From: JBOFDP01 sp051647125
Lineage (GTDB): Bacteria; Bacteroidota; Bacteroidia; Chitinophagales; Chitinophagaceae
Reading direction: 5' to 3'
Length of the DNA stretch: 27,606 nt
Assembly (NCBI GenBank): GCA_051647125.1
Contig: JBOFDP010000020.1
Coordinates: 1 to 27,606, forward strand
The stretch's first letter is position 1. Every line of letters begins with the position of its first letter. Position numbers and translations under genes: made by a program. Below are positions 8,104-16,411 of this stretch, piece after piece. Under the pieces are notes generated by a model that saw nothing but the letters and a program-made list of their open reading frames with translations, made no database searches and was not told the DNA's origin.

Positions 8104-9341
8104 ATCTCCTAGATAAAATATATCTTGCCAAACAGACTATTAAGGATGTTTGTGTGTATACTCCTTTATCTGAAAATATGGCATTGAGTGAAGAATATAA
8201 TGCTCACATTTGGCTAAAAAGAGAAGACCTACAACCTATACGTACCTATAAACTACGTGGAGCATATAATAAAATTGAAGGGTTAAATAAATCCCAAAAA
8301 AAAGGTAAAGTAGTATGTGCTAGTGCAGGAAATCATGCTCAAGGAGTAGCCTATGCCTGCAAACAACTAAACATAAAAGCTACTATTTTTATGCCAGAAA
8401 CCACCTCATTACAAAAAATTGAAAAGGTAAAGTTTTATGGTAAAAAACAAGTTCAAATAGTCCTAAAAGGAGATACTTTTGATGAGTCTTTTTCAGAAGC
8501 AAGTAAATACTGTAAAGATAAAGGAGGTATTTTGATTCACCCCTTCGACGATGAAGAAGTAATAGCGGGGCAGGGTACTGTTGGCCTTGAAATATTAGAA
8601 ACTTTAAGTCAAAAAATAGATTATATTTTTGTGCCTATCGGAGGTGGTGGATTAGCTGCAGGAATTTGTACAATATGTAACGCATTAAGTCCTACAACTA
8701 AAATTATAGGAGTAGAACCTATTGGCGCTCCTTCTATGAAAACCTCTATTGCCAATAATGAAAATACAACTCTTGATCAAATAGATACTTTTGTTGACGG
8801 GGCAGCAGTGAAGCGTGTAGGGGATATTAATTTGTCTATTTGCAAGAAAGGGTTGCATGATATTATAGTAGTACCTGAAGGCAAAATATGTACTACTATT
8901 TTAAGATTATACAACGAACAGGGTATTGTTGTAGAACCTGCAGGAGCCTTATCTATAGCAGCATTGGATTTTTATAAAGAGAGACTAAGAAACAAAACAG
9001 TAGTATGTATAGTCAGTGGTGGAAACAATGATATTACTCGTATGGAGGAAATTAAAGAACGATCGCTTTTATATGAAGGGTTAAAACATTATTTTATTAT
9101 TAATATGTCTCAACGTCCAGGTGCATTAAAGGAGTTTGTAAGTAAAGTATTAGGTAAAAATGGAGATATAGCATATTTTCAATTTTCAAAGAAACATAAT
9201 AGAGAAAAAAGTCCTGTAGTGGTAGGGATAGAGGTTAAAAATAAAAATGAGTTTACTTCCATTATTGAACGTATGCAAAAAAGAAAATATATTTATCAAT
9301 ATTTAAACGAAAATGAAATGCTTTTTTCTTTAATCTTATAA
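8100..9341 (+). CDS. ilvA: Threonine deaminase (biosynthetic) IlvA, single regulatory domain
   Basis: PLP enzyme that turns threonine into 2-ketobutyrate and ammonia, the committed step to isoleucine. The ATG at 8100-8102 overlaps the ilvC stop (ATGA) and gives 413 residues starting MNLLDKIYLAKQTIKDV; an upstream in-frame ATG at 8055 lies inside ilvC and is rejected. Lys51 in TYKLRGAYN is the PLP lysine. SAGNHAQGVAYA and PIGGGGLAAG are the substrate and phosphate-binding loops. The last 85 or so residues (HYFIINMSQRPGALKEFV, ending LNENEMLFSLIL) form one ACT-like domain, the short form common in Bacteroidota and Firmicutes, compared with two in E. coli. It completes the cluster's route from threonine to keto acids. 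No clear terminator follows. Confidence 0.95.
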   Translation: MNLLDKIYLAKQTIKDVCVYTPLSENMALSEEYNAHIWLKREDLQPIRTYKLRGAYNKIEGLNKSQKKGKVVCASAGNHAQGVAYACKQLNIKATIFMPETTSLQKIEKVKFYGKKQVQIVLKGDTFDESFSEASKYCKDKGGILIHPFDDEEVIAGQGTVGLEILETLSQKIDYIFVPIGGGGLAAGICTICNALSPTTKIIGVEPIGAPSMKTSIANNENTTLDQIDTFVDGAAVKRVGDINLSICKKGLHDIIVVPEGKICTTILRLYNEQGIVVEPAGALSIAALDFYKERLRNKTVVCIVSGGNNDITRMEEIKERSLLYEGLKHYFIINMSQRPGALKEFVSKVLGKNGDIAYFQFSKKHNREKSPVVVGIEVKNKNEFTSIIERMQKRKYIYQYLNENEMLFSLIL

Positions 9342-9386
9342 TACTTTGAACATTCCATTATTACAAAAACATTTGGACATTATAGA

Positions 9387-10057
9387 CTAAAGTTTTGAAA
9401 AAGGGATATTATTAAAAAATGAAATTTGAAGTTGGGTACCTCTAATACTCTGTTGTAAAATTCCCACCTCTATTTTAAAATTTTTATTAATAATATATCC
9501 ACTCCCCCATAAAGCCTATTTTTATCAAATACTTTATCTTGAAATATCAAAAATACTTCATTGAAAAGCGAAAGATAGACTGTTTTGGGTTACATAATTT
9601 TATGATTTAAAGGAATATTTAAACTTAAGGCATATCACAAACGCACCTGAAAACCAGATTTCAAAAATCGTTCTTCCACTCTATATCGATGTTGTAAAAA
9701 TGCATGACTAAAGTTTGACACAGTAATAAATTGTTGAAAAATACGATTCTCCACATTACCTATTTTTTGAGTACTCTTCAACATATAATTTTCAGAATAA
9801 ACAAATGCATATCCAAGCAATACATTGTTGTTATGTTTAGAAAGATTATACCCTATCCCTGTACGTAACACAATTTGCTCTAAATCAATTCCCAAATAAT
9901 AACTACGATACTGAAATTTATTTGCCCAATTCCACTTTTTTTTAAACATTTGATTTCCATTGTATACATACCACACTCCAAAGTTAGATTTTTGTGCCAC
10001 GCTATAAAATATATTAATCAGCCATAAAGTAAGAATACAAAAGATGACCCTTTTCAT
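9387..10057 (-). pseudogene. DUF2490 outer-membrane beta-barrel protein, inactivated
   Basis: The intact part (140 residues from the ATG at 10057) starts with a clear signal peptide, MKRVIFCILTLWLINIFYSVAQ. DUF2490-like strands follow (FGVWYVYNGN, WANKFQYRSYY, VLRTGIGYNL, FVYSENY, FLQHRYRVEERFL). It stops at a TGA (9635-9637), but the same frame continues in family style with YALSLNIPLNH, a TAA, then TVYLSLFNEVF and FDKNRLYGG, the usual C-terminal NRLY motif. A frameshift at a G run near 9495 then gives GYIINKNFKIEVGILQQ, ending ISFFNNIPFSKL before a TAG at 9387. Two nonsense codons and one frameshift make this a recent pseudogene. DUF2490 proteins are presumed outer-membrane barrels of unknown function. 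Confidence 0.85.
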
Positions 10058-10117
10058 TAATATTTGTAGTATTTAAGGGAAATTTCAAAATTAGTATAAA
10101 ATATTGACATCTCTATA

Positions 10118-10153
10118 TTTTATGCAATCTAATTATGACGATATTGCATAAAA
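10118..10153. promoter_or_regulatory. Perfect 11-base inverted repeat upstream of dnaK, possible operator
   Basis: TTTTATGCAAT at 10118-10128 and its exact reverse complement ATTGCATAAAA at 10143-10153 are separated by 14 bases. The dyad lies 20 bases before the presumed -33 element of dnaK and about 90 before its ATG. The layout (two arms, short spacer) resembles the HrcA/CIRCE site of other phyla, but the sequence is not CIRCE (TTAGCACTC-N9-GAGTGCTAA). No T run follows, so it is an unlikely terminator. Regulatory function is inferred. Confidence 0.45.
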
Positions 10154-10172
10154 GAAACAAAAATACTGCCAT

Positions 10173-10205
10173 TTTGTCATATTATAATTAATGGTAAAAT
10201 ATTTG
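10173..10205 (+). promoter_or_regulatory. Candidate dnaK promoter
   Basis: TTTG at 10173-10176, a 21-base spacer, then AATATTTG at 10198-10205, one mismatch from TAnnTTTG. Transcription would start near 10211 with a leader of about 34 bases. Confidence 0.45.
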
Positions 10206-10244
10206 TTGCATTAATTAGAAAAACATTAAAAAATTTTATTAATT

Positions 10245-12146
10245 ATGGGCAAAATTATAGGAATAGATTTAGGTACTACAAATAGTTGTGTAGCTGTTAT
10301 GGAAGGTAATGAATCCGTAGTAATAGCTAATGACGAAGGTCGAAGAACAACCCCTTCTGTGGTTGGTTTTTTAAAAAATGGAGAGCGAAAAGTAGGAGAC
10401 CCTGCGAAGAGGCAAGCCATTACAAATCCTCAAAATACAGTAATGAGCATTAAACGCTTCATGGGACAAAAGTTTAATGAAATACAAAGTGAGAAAGGAC
10501 ACTGGAGCTACAAAGTTGTACAAGGTTCTAACAACACTTGTGCTCTGGATATAGATGGTAGGTTGTATTCTGCTCAAGAAATATCTGCAATGATTCTTCA
10601 AAAAATGAAAAAAACTGCAGAAGATTATCTTGGGCAAGAAGTTACAGAAGCTGTAATTACCGTTCCTGCATATTTTAATGATGCTCAAAGACAAGCTACC
10701 AAAGAAGCTGGAGAGATTGCAGGATTACAAGTAAAACGTATTATCAATGAACCTACCGCAGCTGCCTTGGCTTATGGTATAGATAAAAAAGAAAAAGAAT
10801 CGAAAGTAGCTGTTTTTGACCTTGGAGGAGGTACTTTTGATATTTCCATACTTGACTTGGGAGATGGTGTATTTGAAGTAAAATCTACTAATGGCGATAC
10901 CTATCTTGGTGGTGATGATTTTGATAAAATAATCATGGACTGGCTTGCTTCAGAATTTAAAAAAGATGAAAATATAGATCTTTCTAAAGATCCTATGGCA
11001 TGGCAACGATTGAAAGAATCTTCTGAAAAAGCAAAAATAGAACTAAGTTCTTCTTTAGAAACTGAAATTAACTTACCCTATATTACTGCTGTAGATGGTG
11101 TTCCTAAACATTTGGTAAAAAAACTTACCCGTGCTAAGTTTGAACAATTAGCAGATAATTTATTTAATCGTTGTCTTAAACCCTGTGAACAAGCATTAAA
11201 AGATGCTGGGTATAGTACAAGTGATATTCATGAAGTTATCTTAGTAGGAGGATCTACAAGAATACCTAAAGTACAAGAAATTGTAGAAAAATTTTTCGGA
11301 AAAAAACTTAATAAAAGTGTAAATCCTGATGAAGTAGTAGCAATAGGAGCAGCAATACAAGGTGGAGTACTTACTGGTGAAATTAAAGATGTACTTTTGT
11401 TAGACGTTACTCCCTTATCTCTAGGCATAGAAACATTAGGCGGTGTGATGACTACACTTATACCTTCTAATACAACCATACCTACAAAAAAATCAGAAGT
11501 CTTTTCAACAGCATCTGACAATCAACCTAGTGTTCAAGTACACGTATTACAAGGAGAAAGACCTATGGCAAAAGATAATAAAAGCCTTGGGATATTCAAC
11601 CTTGACGGAATCCCTCCAGCTCCCAGAGGAACACCTCAAATAGAAGTTATCTTTGATATAGATGCAAACGGTATACTCAATGTAATTGCCAAGGATAAAG
11701 GTACTAATAAAGAACATAAAATTCGCATAGAAGCAGGTAGTGGATTAAGCAAAGAAGAGATAGAAAAAATGAAAAATGAAGCTAAAGCAAATGAAGAAAG
11801 TGATAAAATTGAACGAGAAAAAATTGAAAAGTTGAATGCTGCAGATACACTAATTTTTCAAACTGATAAACAACTTCAAGAATACGGTGAAAAAATTAGT
11901 GAAGAAAAGAAAAAACCTATTGAAGATGCTCTTGTCGCTTTAAAGGAATCTCATAAGCAACAAAATTTAGAATCTCTTGCTAAAGATACAGAAACTCTAA
12001 ATCACGCTTGGATGGCAGCTAGTGAAGAAATATATAAAGCTTCTCAACCCACAGAACCTCAAGCTGATGCCAATAGCGATAACACTACAAACAATGATAA
12101 AAATGATTCTGTAAGTGATGCCGAATATGAGGAAGTAAAAAAATAG
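10245..12146 (+). CDS. dnaK: Molecular chaperone DnaK (Hsp70)
   Basis: ATP-driven chaperone that binds exposed hydrophobic peptides in the cytosol together with DnaJ and GrpE. It is 633 residues. The nucleotide-binding domain opens with GIDLGTTNSCVAVMEG (about residues 6-21) and contains VPAYFNDAQRQATKEAGEIA, NEPTAAALAYG and FDLGGGTFDISIL. The linker region DVLLLDVTPLSLGIET leads to the peptide-binding domain from about residue 390 (NTTIPTKKSEVFSTA, QGERPMAKDN, PAPRGTPQIEV). The lid is rich in Lys and Glu, and the C-terminus is the usual acidic tail ending DAEYEEVKK. grpE, dnaJ and hrcA are not nearby; dnaK stands alone between its own promoter and terminator, as is common in Bacteroidota. 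Confidence 0.98.
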   Translation: MGKIIGIDLGTTNSCVAVMEGNESVVIANDEGRRTTPSVVGFLKNGERKVGDPAKRQAITNPQNTVMSIKRFMGQKFNEIQSEKGHWSYKVVQGSNNTCALDIDGRLYSAQEISAMILQKMKKTAEDYLGQEVTEAVITVPAYFNDAQRQATKEAGEIAGLQVKRIINEPTAAALAYGIDKKEKESKVAVFDLGGGTFDISILDLGDGVFEVKSTNGDTYLGGDDFDKIIMDWLASEFKKDENIDLSKDPMAWQRLKESSEKAKIELSSSLETEINLPYITAVDGVPKHLVKKLTRAKFEQLADNLFNRCLKPCEQALKDAGYSTSDIHEVILVGGSTRIPKVQEIVEKFFGKKLNKSVNPDEVVAIGAAIQGGVLTGEIKDVLLLDVTPLSLGIETLGGVMTTLIPSNTTIPTKKSEVFSTASDNQPSVQVHVLQGERPMAKDNKSLGIFNLDGIPPAPRGTPQIEVIFDIDANGILNVIAKDKGTNKEHKIRIEAGSGLSKEEIEKMKNEAKANEESDKIEREKIEKLNAADTLIFQTDKQLQEYGEKISEEKKKPIEDALVALKESHKQQNLESLAKDTETLNHAWMAASEEIYKASQPTEPQADANSDNTTNNDKNDSVSDAEYEEVKK

Positions 12147-12170
12147 ATTTTAGTGTTTAATTTTATTTAC

Positions 12171-12206
12171 AAAAAGTACATTTCTTTATAAAGAAATGTA
12201 CTTTTT
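12171..12206 (+). terminator. Perfect palindromic terminator after dnaK
   Basis: An uninterrupted 36-base palindrome: AAAAAGTACATTTCTTTA at 12171-12188 is followed immediately by its exact reverse complement at 12189-12206. The right arm ends in TTTTT and the following sequence is T-rich. It begins 24 bases after the dnaK stop. The A run at the left end would also let it act on the opposite strand. Confidence 0.85.
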
Positions 12207-12316
12207 ATTATTTCCATATTAAGTATCTCCTATAAAATATTTTTTATATTTATCATAAAAAAATCTTTCTCTATTTGAAGAGGGCTTAAATTCATCTCTT
12301 TCTTGAAGATTATCTC

Positions 12317-12324
12317 TATATTTG
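12317..12324 (+). promoter_or_regulatory. Candidate -7 element before lpxD
   Basis: TATATTTG fits TAnnTTTG and lies 17 bases before the lpxD ATG. No TTTG is found at the expected distance upstream, so only half of the promoter is supported. Its closeness to the ATG supports starting lpxD no further upstream than 12342. Confidence 0.4.
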
Positions 12325-12341
12325 TACTAAAATAATACAAT

Positions 12342-13436
12342 ATGTTGAAAAAATTTCTTGCGTTTTTTTTACCCTCCAAACAATCTATAGGAAAAGATAT
12401 TTCTTTTTCGGCAACACAAATTGCTAACATGTTAAATGGCACGGTAGACGGTCATGCTGAGGTACGTATAAAAAATATTGCTAAAATAGAAAAAGGTACT
12501 CAAGGGGATCTATGCTTTCTCTCCAATATGAAATATGAACCATACCTATATAAAAATCAAGCTACCGCCACCATTGTAGGTAAAGATTTTAAACCCAAAC
12601 AGCCAATTCCTGGCACCTTAATACGTGTAGACATCCCTTATTCAGCACTGACTATATTACTTGAAAAGTTTAATCAATATAAAAAACCCATCCACTATAA
12701 AACTGAAAAACCTTCCTTTATTGCTTCTTCTACTCAGCTAAAAAAACAGGTATACATTGGTGCATTTTCCTATATTGGTAACAATGTAAAAATAGGTCAT
12801 AGAGTACAAATTTACCCTCATGTATATATTGGTGATAATGTACAAATAGGAGACGATGTAATTTTATATAGTGGTGTAAAAATTTACCATGATTGTCTTT
12901 TAGGTAATAGAATTATAATTCATAGTGGTGCAATTATTGGAGCTGATGGCTTTGGTTTTGCCAAGCAAGAAGATGGTAGTTATAAGAAAATCCCTCAAAT
13001 AGGTAATGTTATTATAGAAGATGATGTAGAAATAGGAGCAAACACTACTATAGATAGAGCTGTAATGAATTCTACTATTGTAGGAAAAGGAGTAAAACTT
13101 GATAATCTTATTATGATAGCCCATAATGTAACCATAGGAGAGAATACAGCAATAGCGGCACAGTCAGGAGTTGCAGGGAGTTGCAAAATTGGAAATAATG
13201 TTATCTTTGCGGGTCAAGTAGGAATAGCAGGACATTACACCATAGCTAATGGGACTACTATTGGAGCACAATCAGGAATTATCTCTAATATTGAAGAAGA
13301 AAATACCACTATTATAGGCTCTCCAGCAATGAATGCAAGAGAACAACTGAAAGTATGGTCATATACCAGAAAACTACCCCTTATAGCAAAACGGATAGAA
13401 AAGATTGAAGAAGAACTAAAAAACTTAAAAAGCTAA
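12342..13436 (+). CDS. lpxD: UDP-3-O-acylglucosamine N-acyltransferase LpxD
   Basis: Third step of lipid A synthesis: transfers a 3-hydroxyacyl chain from acyl carrier protein to the 2-amine of UDP-3-O-acyl-glucosamine, in the cytosol. The 364 residues contain the N-terminal uridine-binding domain (FSATQIANMLNGTVDG at about 22-37, KIEKGTQGDLCFL) and a left-handed beta-helix of hexapeptide repeats from about residue 135 to 330. His261 in MIAHNVTIG is the conserved catalytic histidine. The C-terminal helix (WSYTRKLPLIAKRIEKIEEELKNLKS) completes the acyl-carrier contact region. The protein begins about 20 residues earlier than typical LpxD (MLKKFLAFFLPSKQSIGKDI), and no alternative Met suits the usual start, so the extension is probably real. 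Its presence implies a lipid A-bearing outer membrane. Its TAA directly touches the next gene's ATG. Confidence 0.95.
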   Translation: MLKKFLAFFLPSKQSIGKDISFSATQIANMLNGTVDGHAEVRIKNIAKIEKGTQGDLCFLSNMKYEPYLYKNQATATIVGKDFKPKQPIPGTLIRVDIPYSALTILLEKFNQYKKPIHYKTEKPSFIASSTQLKKQVYIGAFSYIGNNVKIGHRVQIYPHVYIGDNVQIGDDVILYSGVKIYHDCLLGNRIIIHSGAIIGADGFGFAKQEDGSYKKIPQIGNVIIEDDVEIGANTTIDRAVMNSTIVGKGVKLDNLIMIAHNVTIGENTAIAAQSGVAGSCKIGNNVIFAGQVGIAGHYTIANGTTIGAQSGIISNIEEENTTIIGSPAMNAREQLKVWSYTRKLPLIAKRIEKIEEELKNLKS

Positions 13437-15674
13437 ATGCATTTACTCAAAATCTTTTGTGGAATAATTTTTATATTCATCTCAAGCTACCCTTCTTTTG
13501 CACAAGAAGATTTACTATATTGGATGGAAAAACCCATAGGTTTTGAACGACGCCGATTAGCAGCAGAAAATACACCTAGAAGAAAAAATACGGCCACAAG
13601 AAGAACTTACTTCAATATAACAACTTATTTTAATTTCTATTTCAATGCTAAAGATCTTATGGATGATATAGAACTAGGATCCCACCTCTCTAAAGCTCAA
13701 AAATTCTTTACCGATTCTATAGAAATAGAAGATGAAGATAACAAATATTTAGCTGAACATACACTACAACTGGACACCATCATTGCCAAATGTAATGCAG
13801 GAATTTTACTACATGACCTCAATAATCATTGGGTTGATGATTTACTATTTCTAATGGGGAAAGCTTATTATTACAAAGGGAGCTATGATACTGCATATAT
13901 TATCTTTCAATATATTAATCGTACTTTTGGAGAAAACCAGTCTGGCTATGTATATATAGGAGAAAAAGATGCTGAGGGAAATATGAAGTTTGACAAAATT
14001 GGTATAGCTCTTCCTGAACCAAAAACTAATTTTATAAAAAAAATATTTATAAATCCACACTATGCTAAAAATGATGCTATGGTATGGTTAGTAAAAACTA
14101 TGGTAAAACAAAACAAGCTAAATGGAGCACTAAGCCTTACCAACCTATTAGCTAAAGACGAAGGTTTTCCAGATAGACTAAAAGGAGATTTATACAATTT
14201 AAATGGCATGCTTAATTATGCTAAAGGTAATTATTTTGCTGCGGCAAATATCTTAGAAAAAGCTATTGACTATTACCCCAAAGAGAAAAAAAATCGATTG
14301 GCAATCAAAGCTACTACCGTTGCTAAGATTTATGAAAAAGCTCGATTTTCTCAATATGCTTATCAAATGTATATCAAAGCTGCCAAATTAACTACAGAGC
14401 CTTTTTTAAAAATGCAAGCCCAAATATATGCTTTAGGGCTTGATTATATACAATATTTACATCGTGATATTAATAATATTTTAACCAATAGAAAATATAA
14501 ACTCTATAAATCTGTTGCACTATTTAGTATCAGTAAGAAATTATATACTTTAGATAGTTTTCATCTTGCTAAATATTATGCCAATATGGCTATTAAAAGC
14601 AAGAATTTAGATAGTATAAACAAACAAGAATTGTTAGTCTTACTTAGTAAGTTAGCATTACAAGATAAACAATATTTACAAGCTGGTTTATATTTAGATA
14701 GTGCACATTTAAAAAATAATAGTTTACCTCAAAAATATAAAATCTATAACTATCTAAACATCATAGATTTAGCACAACGCTATACAGAAATTAAACATTA
14801 TGATAGTTTACTAGCCATAGTTGCATTACCCAGAAAACAATTAGAACAACGTATTAGAGAGTTAGCAACAAAAGTAGAAATCACTGCATCTGAAGATAAA
14901 TATGCTGCACAAAAAACAATACCTCCTCCCAAGACCACTAATATGAATGATTGGTATTTTGGCAACACGGAAAGAATAAAACAAGGAGAAGAAGTTTTTT
15001 TTAAAAAATATGGACAACGACCAAACATAGATAATTGGCAACGGAAAACCGGAATCTTTGCCTCAAATACCAATGTAGCAGAAAACTTGAAAGCTGGAGA
15101 TATAAGTAATACCATATCTCCATATAAAGAAGGTACAATCAGAGAAAGAATATGGAATAGTCTTCCTATAACATCGGAAAAACGAGCATTGGTAATTGAT
15201 AGTTTAAGAAAATCATTATATTTTTATGCTGTAGATATTTATGCAATTGCCAATGATATACCAGAAGCAACTAAGTCTATGCAACGAATTACTACCCTAT
15301 CACAAGAATATACTATAAATGAAATAGGGTTAATGCGTTTACTGGGTATGCCTATAGATGAACATGTTATTGTAAAAGTTAAAAATCAAGAAGCTTACCA
15401 AGAAAAAAAATATATGAATATATTAAATACTTTCCTTTCCAATCATCCTTTGCAATGCTTAGAGTTAATAGCTGCAAATAAAGATTTTTTTAAAGACAAA
15501 GAAAAAGAACAAGTAGAATTTATTAAAGCATGTTCTTTATATCAGATAGGAGACAAAGAACGTGCTATGAACATGCTGAATACTTTATTGAAAAAAACAA
15601 CTAATCCTAATCTTCAAGAGAAAATAAATCTTCTTTTAGCTTATTACCATGAAGTTGTCAAAAAAATTTATTAA
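13437..15674 (+). CDS. Exported TPR protein, PorW/SprE-like (possible type IX secretion component)
   Basis: 745 residues with an N-terminal signal peptide (MHLLKIFCGIIFIFISSYPSFAQ, likely cut after SFA). The region TYFNITTYFNFYFNAKD (about 57-73) resembles the conserved opening of PorW/SprE proteins. WVDDLLFLMGKAYYYKGSYDTAYIIFQYI (from about residue 130) is a tetratricopeptide unit typical of that family, and further helical repeats run through most of the protein. PorW/SprE proteins are periplasmic or outer-membrane-associated factors that link the core and ring parts of the type IX secretion system; usual length is around 850-900, so this is somewhat short, and it has no lipobox cysteine, unlike many relatives. 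It begins at the base after the lpxD stop, so the two are surely co-transcribed. A generic TPR protein is the alternative. Confidence 0.6.
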   Translation: MHLLKIFCGIIFIFISSYPSFAQEDLLYWMEKPIGFERRRLAAENTPRRKNTATRRTYFNITTYFNFYFNAKDLMDDIELGSHLSKAQKFFTDSIEIEDEDNKYLAEHTLQLDTIIAKCNAGILLHDLNNHWVDDLLFLMGKAYYYKGSYDTAYIIFQYINRTFGENQSGYVYIGEKDAEGNMKFDKIGIALPEPKTNFIKKIFINPHYAKNDAMVWLVKTMVKQNKLNGALSLTNLLAKDEGFPDRLKGDLYNLNGMLNYAKGNYFAAANILEKAIDYYPKEKKNRLAIKATTVAKIYEKARFSQYAYQMYIKAAKLTTEPFLKMQAQIYALGLDYIQYLHRDINNILTNRKYKLYKSVALFSISKKLYTLDSFHLAKYYANMAIKSKNLDSINKQELLVLLSKLALQDKQYLQAGLYLDSAHLKNNSLPQKYKIYNYLNIIDLAQRYTEIKHYDSLLAIVALPRKQLEQRIRELATKVEITASEDKYAAQKTIPPPKTTNMNDWYFGNTERIKQGEEVFFKKYGQRPNIDNWQRKTGIFASNTNVAENLKAGDISNTISPYKEGTIRERIWNSLPITSEKRALVIDSLRKSLYFYAVDIYAIANDIPEATKSMQRITTLSQEYTINEIGLMRLLGMPIDEHVIVKVKNQEAYQEKKYMNILNTFLSNHPLQCLELIAANKDFFKDKEKEQVEFIKACSLYQIGDKERAMNMLNTLLKKTTNPNLQEKINLLLAYYHEVVKKIY

Positions 15675-16315
15675 GAAAATCCTTTAAGACGACTATTTAT
15701 TTGTATAATAATTTTTTCAAAGTCTTCAGGATTATTAGTAAAATCATTTTTATCCATATCAATAGTTAAGGTTGCTCCTTCCTTATATTCTTCTATCCAA
15801 TGATTGTATTGTGTATTTAGTTTTTTAAGATAATCTATATTAATTTTTTGTTCATATGCCCTTCCTCTTTCTTCAATTTGTTTTACTAAAGTGGGTATAG
15901 ATGCCTTCATATAAATTAGCAAACTTGGAGGTTGAATAAGATTTTTTAAGATATTATAAAAACTAAAATAATTTTCAAAATCTCGGACACTCAAAACACC
16001 CATATCTTTAAGATTGGTAGCAAAAATAAAAATATCTTCATAAAAAGTTCTATCAATAACAGCTATTTTTGAAAAAGTAAGTACTTCTATAAGTTGATAA
16101 ATTTTCTTTTGTAAAAAAAAGATTTGTAAATTAAAGCTCCATCTTATCATGTCATTATAAAAATCCTCAATATAAGGATTATTATCTACCTCTTCATAAT
16201 ATGGAGTCCACCCATAATGCTTACTAAGTTTTTCTACCAATGTAGTTTTCCCTACACCTATATTGCCCGCTACAGCAACATAATTTAACTGCGATGAGGA
16301 AGAAAGATTTTTCAT
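15671..16315 (-). CDS. Deoxynucleoside kinase
   Basis: Phosphorylates deoxynucleosides to their monophosphates in nucleotide salvage. It is 214 residues. The P-loop GNIGVGKTT lies at about 17-25, DRTFYEDIFIFA holds the DR(S/T) motif of the dNK family, and a lid segment with paired arginines (EERGRAYEQKINIDYL) follows. The substrate base (dA, dG, dC or broad) cannot be decided by eye. The N-terminus is about 10 residues longer than the shortest relatives (MKNLSSSSQLNYVAVAGNIG). It is convergent with the TPR gene, and the two genes share the four bases TTAA, each supplying the other's stop codon, so no separate terminator fits between them. Confidence 0.88.
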   Translation of the reverse strand: MKNLSSSSQLNYVAVAGNIGVGKTTLVEKLSKHYGWTPYYEEVDNNPYIEDFYNDMIRWSFNLQIFFLQKKIYQLIEVLTFSKIAVIDRTFYEDIFIFATNLKDMGVLSVRDFENYFSFYNILKNLIQPPSLLIYMKASIPTLVKQIEERGRAYEQKINIDYLKKLNTQYNHWIEEYKEGATLTIDMDKNDFTNNPEDFEKIIIQINSRLKGFS

Positions 16316-16411
16316 ATCTACAAATTACAATAAATTATGCAAGCCCTTTACAAATAAAATCGTCTAAAATGCTACGCCTTTTTTTTTAAAAAAGCAATCT
16401 TATTGAATAAT

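Noticed and set aside
9635..9637. TGA in the DUF2490 gene as a recoded sense codon
   Set aside because: ilvC ends in an ordinary TGA, a TAA and a frameshift follow in the same gene, and no recoding element is seen; simple decay explains it.
10371..10694. 107-residue minus-strand open frame inside dnaK
   Set aside because: Antisense to the conserved nucleotide-binding domain; shadow.
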